Part shown: one piece after another, positions 60,301 through 64,000 of the stretch | Position numbering within the stretch: the first letter of the stretch is position 1 | How the letters are laid out: each line of letters opens with the position of its first letter | Source of the DNA: JAAFIM01 sp964467315 | GTDB taxonomy: Bacteria > Bacteroidota > Bacteroidia > Chitinophagales > Saprospiraceae | Assembly (NCBI GenBank): GCA_964467315.1 | Contig: CAYXSA010000001.1 | Span: forward strand, 62,001-126,000 | DNA length: 64,000 nucleotides | Direction of reading: 5' to 3' | Position numbers and translations under genes: made by a program | The notes under the pieces: generated by a model | The model's input: the letters and a program-made list of their open reading frames with translations, nothing else | Databases searched by the model: none | Told to the model about the DNA's origin: nothing

Positions 60301-62828
60301 ATGGTACACTCATAAGCCAACGCAATACCCGCATACAAGACGCACAATATGCGGTAGAAGTGCGCGGAAAAACGCTATTGCGCATCTCGGAAACCAATTT
60401 CCTCAACAATTTTATAGGCATCTACGCAGCGCCCAACCAAAGACCTACGTTGACTATTCCAAACAATACGTTTGTGAATAACACATTCGATGGGCAGCGT
60501 CTGCGCGTGCGTCCTTTTGTGGGTATTTTGTCGACGCTCGCCTATCCATCAGGTACGTTACCGACCAGCACAAGTATTTCCCCACTGCACAATGCACAAG
60601 GCTGGGCGGGTATCTATGTATTTGATATAAGTTTGCTTAATATCTCCAGCAATAGCCCCAACAATAGCAATACTTTCCGCAGATTGGGCACAGGCATCGC
60701 CATCATGCGTGGTAGCCTACGCATCAATGATGCACGTTTTGAAGATATACAACCGCATATCAGATACCCCAATAATATCGCTCCCCAAGGCACCGCCATA
60801 CATCTGCAAGCGATGCAAGCGCGCAGTATTCCCACGCTTGAGGTCTATGGTATGATGACCGATGCCCAGCAAAATATCGGCACAATAACCTACGAAAATT
60901 GTTATCGTGGCATATCTTCCGAAGAAGCACGCACAGTTATCAGCGGCTGCGGTATGCGCCAAACAGATACGGGCATACGCCTAATACGCTGCAATTACGG
61001 ACAAAATAACCTAAAAGGCTGCCGTATGGAGCGCGTAACAAATACTGGCATTGCGCTCTTGCATTGCGATGTGCAAAGCGAAAACATTGTTGCCTATCAT
61101 TTTGTGGAGATGCGCCCTATGCTCCCCCAAAACAACACCGTTGGCATTTATTATGTTGGCAACCGAGTGAATGCACACGATTTCGATATTGAGCAAAACG
61201 AAATAACCGCTGTAGATGCGCATTTTGGCATATTGCTCAACGGGGCACATGGTGGCAGTGTTCGGGACAATAGCGTAGAACTCCGCAACCGCAACAGCGG
61301 ACAAGGCGGCATAGGCGTTTTCGATAGCAAAAACGTAGGACTAAGCTGCAATACCGTCGTAGGCGACCTGCGCAGCGTCAGTCGTAGGGATATCTACGGC
61401 TACTATGGCTCCCGCGTAGATGCCTCCACTTGGCAATGCAATAGCGTGAATAATACCCAAATCGGCTTTTATTTCGACGACGTAAATACCGTACAACTCA
61501 AAGGCAACCGCATGGAACGCCACCAAGTCGGCTTACGCCTCAATACCAACGCCACCATAGGCACACAAGGCGATACCACCAACGGCGGTAACGGCAATAG
61601 ATGGATAGGCATAGCCACTATAGATGCGCAGAATTTGAATACCTTCCCCTTTTCAAACCTATCGCTTTCTTTTTTCACCATCAATTCTTCACAAAATCTA
61701 CAGTTCAAGCCAAATAATTTTGCATCATTAGGAGGCTGGTTTTCAGACAGAACAGATTTGAATATCCCCAATTTCGATTGCCAAGACAGCACGGGCGTTA
61801 TCTGCGATGCGGTAGCAGCTTATAGAATGGCGGGCATAGAGCCTACGGACATTTCTATTGCCGACAATAATTTTAGTACAGCCGAGCATACCACAGTAGC
61901 CACGCACAATGGCAAACGCCAACTTTATCGCAAATTGCGCGACAACGCCCAACTACAGCAAAGCTATAGCGGCTTTAGTAGTTTCGTACAACAAGAAACC
62001 CAAAGCAATGTGGGGCAACTCGATAGCGCACAAACTTTGCAGCATCAGGCATTGGCTTTGGGGCTGGCGGATTTGCAGCAATGCCAACAACTACAAACGC
62101 AATGCAGTCTGCTGATGGACAGCATCTACACGCTTGATTCTTTGCTACAACAACACGACAGCGCCCTATACGCACAGCGCGTATATTTGGCGGAGCAATT
62201 GGAAAACCTACTGCAAGCAAACCTGCCCGCCCAGCAAAATAGAGCGCTCGCCCTTGCTCAAGCCGTTGCTACAGCCGAGCAGCACAATGCTGCCTTGCCC
62301 GCTGTAGACCTACACGAGCAGGTAGAACAAGCCGCCAACGCTTTATACACCCAAGCTATAGCCGCAGGCAATACCGAACTTTCTACTGCCGATATCAACG
62401 TTTTGCGCTATCTCGCCCAGCAATGCCCCCAAGAAGGCGGCGCTGGAGTCTATCGCGCCCGTGCTATACTCGCGCTGGTAGAAAACAGCTCTATGCTCGC
62501 ACCCGACTGCAACGACCCCGCTATGCGCACCCTGCCCAATGCACCTGGAGCCGCCCCAACAGACACACCCACACGCACAGAAAAAGGCATCGTTCTATAT
62601 CCTAATCCTGCCGCCGACTATCTACAAATTTCTTCCGTTGCTGTCCTGCCTGCCAACAGCACTATAGAAATTTTGGACGTTTTGGGGCGTATAGTACGCA
62701 GCGAAATCCTCACTAATGATACCTACAGTACCCGCATAGACCTGCGAAATCTACAGGCGGGCTGGTATATTCTGCGCCTCAAAAATGGCGTAGATACAGA
62801 AAGCCATTCGTTCATCATTGCGAAATAA
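54393..62828 (+). CDS. Giant T9SS surface protein: M43 metalloprotease, SprB repeats, beta-helix
   Basis: About 2,811 residues are open from the TTG at 54393. The frame also runs upstream without a stop through the heptamer repeat, so the real start is probably the ATG at 54340 in another repeat state. Order: signal peptide; M43-type zinc protease with HEAGHWLGLFHTF (about 224-236) and Met-turn MDYHTENC; a PKD-like domain; a propeller-like region; about eight SprB repeats (about 1135-1735, each SCFGSADGSAA...GGTxPYxYLWSNGQT); a DUF11 domain (about 1740-1870); a parallel beta-helix (about 1895-2450); a helical linker; and a T9SS type A sorting domain (VLYPNPAADYLQIS ... LRNLQAGWYILRLKNG, 2729-2810). 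Confidence 0.88.
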   Translation: MFLPLGLHSQQHYCGSDEVFDWQRSLGASRQVQQLQVLYQSAQQSIQPKSMVNDTFVIPIVFHIIADNVARLNSFPAARIDSQLAVMNRHFSQSRIRFCLAQNIHFLPYRTSNADWNVYNHSNLPTTQGITYTIDTSGQTTFDLTNQAALGDWYFKLPFSPRLYLNVYVVDRVLLPTGQTAAGVSYTGPVFDDLNALDPRADGIGMQYEYFFCGSMGGLGTIAVHEAGHWLGLFHTFTQPSDQACDTYEQLQPTSTLGVSGCVTPYSSVLACPLALPYNQGENHMDYHTENCLRVFTPQQTVRMHNTLTHPQGRRELVSALNRISTGIQDTGSACVNLPPITAEFSMSQSGVCAGSTQQINLLGAVTFNSWQFILNWNPTRNAGQPAPLGQTVQFNSLSYGSNGIPNTAIQFLQPGIWEIQLIGTSSVFGTVTHTEVFEVFDCSISDSRNRITAVFDTMDWKIENPALSTSLHTDADTGYMVVGTVLPSQSLEFGFLYRTDANGQMLWRKTVKAPNGEALRLLDISSNVLYNGQYCYAATGYISENSNTQQNVLLVLFDGTGNILWQRSYPLQNSMGVPFAHSAGLQVKQLSDTYFDLSFAVVGIASADTSAAGSKEGFILCVNPMQNNGTPIWQRFYNSPQLGTKDGDVVESVVEIYGDVDSSGVERPAIVIGGNYNKTDATTTEGAFWECLVFNGNTPSRQWTNYVESAPNNAGFTRFCDITFDNGQLFVAIYSSYEHATLLSKIYLYNGKWENTTVFSTFGGGADNPKCNNIYLRNSDGIAMFLSLAEGRGNIVGIKGPLPTTGDPYWLNFLTDYISRTYQYSGASLNNDIYGHDSPFWSVRNTVPTPEGGYMIAKQVGVDSSSSALHPFGIQFNKVDSNLIGACMDLATLASGIYLGLSQFPSVENTSNGGATNSPSNAQTFAAAVLCERLGCDNSAVLEFNTAKCPMATIPLNVLPAFLAGGGYRFQWSPATFLSSDTAFAPTTSANTNIAYSVVVIDLSTSCIVLQSSVNVNVVTSSFNANHYLLPDTIVYCGQNGFTVSTSEQTGFNVNDTLNYSTGLTWIHQGQMHSGYNTYTPCSLFSGCVNITSHLPITTNIDAPFSIILEWGVIANQGGNFSNPLICVYDTTTVFPIILNAVTVHNVSCAGGADGQANAVIPPLSGLTSTYQWSTGATTNSISGLSSGVYSLSVSAPDLGCNAENSITITEPAALAANATISPASCFGSADGSAAVTASGGTVPYTYLWNNGQTNATATALIAGAYSVSITDNNGCQTTTNATVSQPNALIANTTASPVSCFGFADGSAAVSTSGGTAPYAYLWNNGQTNATATTLIAGAYSVTITSSDGCTTVASATVLEPAALAVDADSIDISCHDRKDGGAIALTTGGTAPYSYLWSTGATTMQIIDLLHGLYTVTVTDANGCTAISSTNVNLPPPLSVATNGSFIACFGSNNGSTQATATGGTLPYSYLWSSGQTSDTATGLSAGLYGLLVTDARGCTVTSTALVQQATALNINISQGVQIRCFGDQTASLSAAVSGGNSPYSYLWSTGGTNSNLNNVGAGTYTLSVSDASGCVSVASRSISEPSALSLSLAPTHIICRGSNTGSAFAQVSGGTPIYFYAWSDGQISNQAFGLFAGNYTVTVTDLRGCRAIASTTITEPANAISLTLTSTNPNCQNVGGSATVMASLGVAPYTYLWSNGRTTANATGLNAGTHCVMVTDANGCTATTCATLSPPNNAFQIAKSSNLSTTTIAVGSTFTYRITVTNNCAGNYVIQISDTLPQGLLFVSANSTNPALTNINYAPNNGASNAGTVTATYNTSGAGSAVLAITVRAVASGACSRSLRLRNVAEARVGNTSRTAQHTLEVQDMSTLNGSNCMPDTLSVSFQQMTNAGILLPAAVSANTPQNITINGTWTLSAGIYTFAPTSRIRMEAGARIIVNNSATLILDGVIVDGCDCMWHEILIDNGTLISQRNTRIQDAQYAVEVRGKTLLRISETNFLNNFIGIYAAPNQRPTLTIPNNTFVNNTFDGQRLRVRPFVGILSTLAYPSGTLPTSTSISPLHNAQGWAGIYVFDISLLNISSNSPNNSNTFRRLGTGIAIMRGSLRINDARFEDIQPHIRYPNNIAPQGTAIHLQAMQARSIPTLEVYGMMTDAQQNIGTITYENCYRGISSEEARTVISGCGMRQTDTGIRLIRCNYGQNNLKGCRMERVTNTGIALLHCDVQSENIVAYHFVEMRPMLPQNNTVGIYYVGNRVNAHDFDIEQNEITAVDAHFGILLNGAHGGSVRDNSVELRNRNSGQGGIGVFDSKNVGLSCNTVVGDLRSVSRRDIYGYYGSRVDASTWQCNSVNNTQIGFYFDDVNTVQLKGNRMERHQVGLRLNTNATIGTQGDTTNGGNGNRWIGIATIDAQNLNTFPFSNLSLSFFTINSSQNLQFKPNNFASLGGWFSDRTDLNIPNFDCQDSTGVICDAVAAYRMAGIEPTDISIADNNFSTAEHTTVATHNGKRQLYRKLRDNAQLQQSYSGFSSFVQQETQSNVGQLDSAQTLQHQALALGLADLQQCQQLQTQCSLLMDSIYTLDSLLQQHDSALYAQRVYLAEQLENLLQANLPAQQNRALALAQAVATAEQHNAALPAVDLHEQVEQAANALYTQAIAAGNTELSTADINVLRYLAQQCPQEGGAGVYRARAILALVENSSMLAPDCNDPAMRTLPNAPGAAPTDTPTRTEKGIVLYPNPAADYLQISSVAVLPANSTIEILDVLGRIVRSEILTNDTYSTRIDLRNLQAGWYILRLKNGVDTESHSFIIAK

Positions 62829-62842
62829 ACCTATTCTTCATC

Positions 62843-62876
62843 GCATTGCCTCCATCTTGGGGGCAATGCTTTTTTG
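62843..62876 (+). terminator. Intrinsic terminator
   Basis: GCATTGCC at 62843-62850 pairs with GGCAATGC at 62862-62869, followed by six T residues. It lies directly after the giant gene. Confidence 0.8.
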
Positions 62877-62886
62877 TTTTACATCT

Positions 62887-64000
62887 ATGCGAATTTTGAC
62901 TATTATATTTATTATAATGTTTATTTCGTCTTGGGCAATTGCCCAAAAACACGATAATACTTGGATTTGGGGTTCTGGATTCAGTACCCGCCCTTCTATT
63001 TTATTCGATTTTTCTGGTGGTGTGATGAATATGGACACTATACGCCCCAGCCTTACTATGCACAGAACCAATTCGAGCATAAGTGATAGTAATGGTAATT
63101 TATTGTTTTATACTAACGGATTAAAAATATACAATGCACAATACCAACTTATGGAGAATGGCGATAGTTTAAACCCTGGTGCTGCAGCAGATTTAGTTAT
63201 TTCACAAGGTGAAGGCTATTTAATTCCAGAAGGTAGCGTTATTATTCCCCACCCCACACAAGAGAATAAATACTATCTCTTTCATCAGGCTTCCACTCCA
63301 CCTTTAGGAGCACCTGTTTTGGAATACTTATATTTTAGTTTAATAGACATGAATGCTGATAGTGGTATGGGGCGTGTGGAATTAAAAAATCAGCCCATAG
63401 CCACACAGTCCGATAGTATGATTTATGGGCAATTAGAAGCAGTCAAACACGCTAATGGCATAGACTGGTGGCTAATTCAGCCCAAAGCCTTTACAAATGG
63501 GTACTATATTTTTTTAATACAGGGAGATAGTATTGAAATGATAAGAGAGCAATATATAGGCAACACGCATTTTTCGCCTATTGAAGGGTATGGGCAAGCA
63601 GTATTCAGTCCTGATGGCAGTAAATATGCCCGCTACGACTGGCGGCATGATTTGGAGATTATGGATTTTGATAGATGCACGGGCGAATTAAGCAATTATA
63701 TACATATCGCCACTCCAGATACCTGCGATAACTGGGCAGGCATGGGTAGCAGTCCTAACTGTACTTGTGGTTTAGCATTTTCTTCGAGTGGGAATAATTT
63801 ATATGTAGCCTCTATGACCAATCTGTATCAGTATGATATGTGGTCGGCAGACATAGCCGCCTCACGGCAGACGGTAGCAGTATATGATGGCTTTGTACAC
63901 ATTTTTCCTACTGTATTTTGGTATATGCAGCTTGCGCCAGACGGAAAAATATATATGCACGCTGAAGGAACTCGTTATTTACATATTATAAATTTTCCCG
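62887..64000 (+). CDS. Secreted propeller-like protein (N-terminal part)
   Basis: The first 371 codons are in the window; the gene runs off the right edge. It starts MRILTIIFIIMFISSWAIAQ, a signal peptide. The mature part has WIWGSGFSTRPSILFDFSGGVMNMDT, NGNLLFYTNGLKIYNAQYQLMENGDSL, VIIPHPTQENKYYLFHQAS, GYGQAVFSPDGSKYARYD and LAFSSSGNNLYVAS. These are WD40/PD40-like blades of T9SS-exported proteins, which usually end in a gliding-associated or type A sorting domain (outside the window). It begins 58 bp after the giant gene's stop, beyond a terminator. Confidence 0.75.
   Translation, partial: MRILTIIFIIMFISSWAIAQKHDNTWIWGSGFSTRPSILFDFSGGVMNMDTIRPSLTMHRTNSSISDSNGNLLFYTNGLKIYNAQYQLMENGDSLNPGAAADLVISQGEGYLIPEGSVIIPHPTQENKYYLFHQASTPPLGAPVLEYLYFSLIDMNADSGMGRVELKNQPIATQSDSMIYGQLEAVKHANGIDWWLIQPKAFTNGYYIFLIQGDSIEMIREQYIGNTHFSPIEGYGQAVFSPDGSKYARYDWRHDLEIMDFDRCTGELSNYIHIATPDTCDNWAGMGSSPNCTCGLAFSSSGNNLYVASMTNLYQYDMWSADIAASRQTVAVYDGFVHIFPTVFWYMQLAPDGKIYMHAEGTRYLHIINFP

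Noticed and set aside
1..64000. tRNA, rRNA or riboswitch genes
   Set aside because: I looked for cloverleaf-like arms with GTTCGA-type loops and for known riboswitch cores and saw none I could support. The TJ repeats have a junction but no tRNA-like conserved loops.

Overview
The window comes from a chromosome of a Bacteroidota species, most likely a gliding Cytophagales-type organism. Supporting features are a type IX secretion (T9SS) sorting domain on a 2.8-kDa-scale-long (about 2,800-residue) surface protein with SprB repeats, a GldM-like protein, DUF2851 and DUF6702 proteins, and promoters of the Bacteroidota form TTTG-N20-TAnnTTTG. Most genes are near 50% GC by eye. AT-rich islands mark the replication origin and several accessory loci.

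Layout. 1-22 kb holds housekeeping genes (prmC, rsmG, map, rnhB, hemW, parE) mixed with secreted, membrane and peptidase-like proteins. 22.5-24 kb is an AT-rich three-gene operon: a small protein, a SecB-like chaperone and a possible ADP-ribosyltransferase-fold toxin. It resembles a toxin-antitoxin-chaperone module. 24-31 kb holds a membrane glycosyltransferase, a leucine-rich protein, an LRAT-like enzyme, a fused DNA methyltransferase-nuclease and an SRAP protein. 31.5-35.5 kb is the probable chromosomal origin: 24 exact TTATCCACA DnaA boxes in three clusters, around ctaA and a secreted M23 peptidase. 35.8-47 kb holds an HDAC-like enzyme, mutL, secreted proteins, an acylase, an AbiE toxin-antitoxin pair with an inverted-repeat operator, and a CCA-adding enzyme. 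47-51 kb carries five parS-like sites, 15-18 kb from the origin, among a HupE-like protein, an aminotransferase and a CPBP protease. 51-64 kb holds cdsA, mtnB, a DUF2851 gene, the giant M43/SprB/beta-helix protein and the start of another secreted propeller-like protein.

The most striking unexplained feature is an interspersed repeat with 25 copies (23 whole or nearly whole, 2 halves), roughly one per 2.5 kb. All copies are intergenic and occur in both orientations. I call it the TJ repeat. Its fixed frame is GCGTGAGGGATAG, arm 1, TAGCCCGACC, arm 2, GGCACGCCC. The fixed parts can pair into a three-way junction, while the two arms are variable hairpins that are sometimes nested inside each other. 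Two further observations stand out. The DnaA boxes form inverted pairs with an invariant 7-nt spacer, eight times in three clusters. A 7-bp tandem repeat lies between an ATG and the signal peptide of the giant surface protein and puts that ATG out of frame, which suggests phase variation.

No tRNA, rRNA, CRISPR array or intact transposase was recognised.
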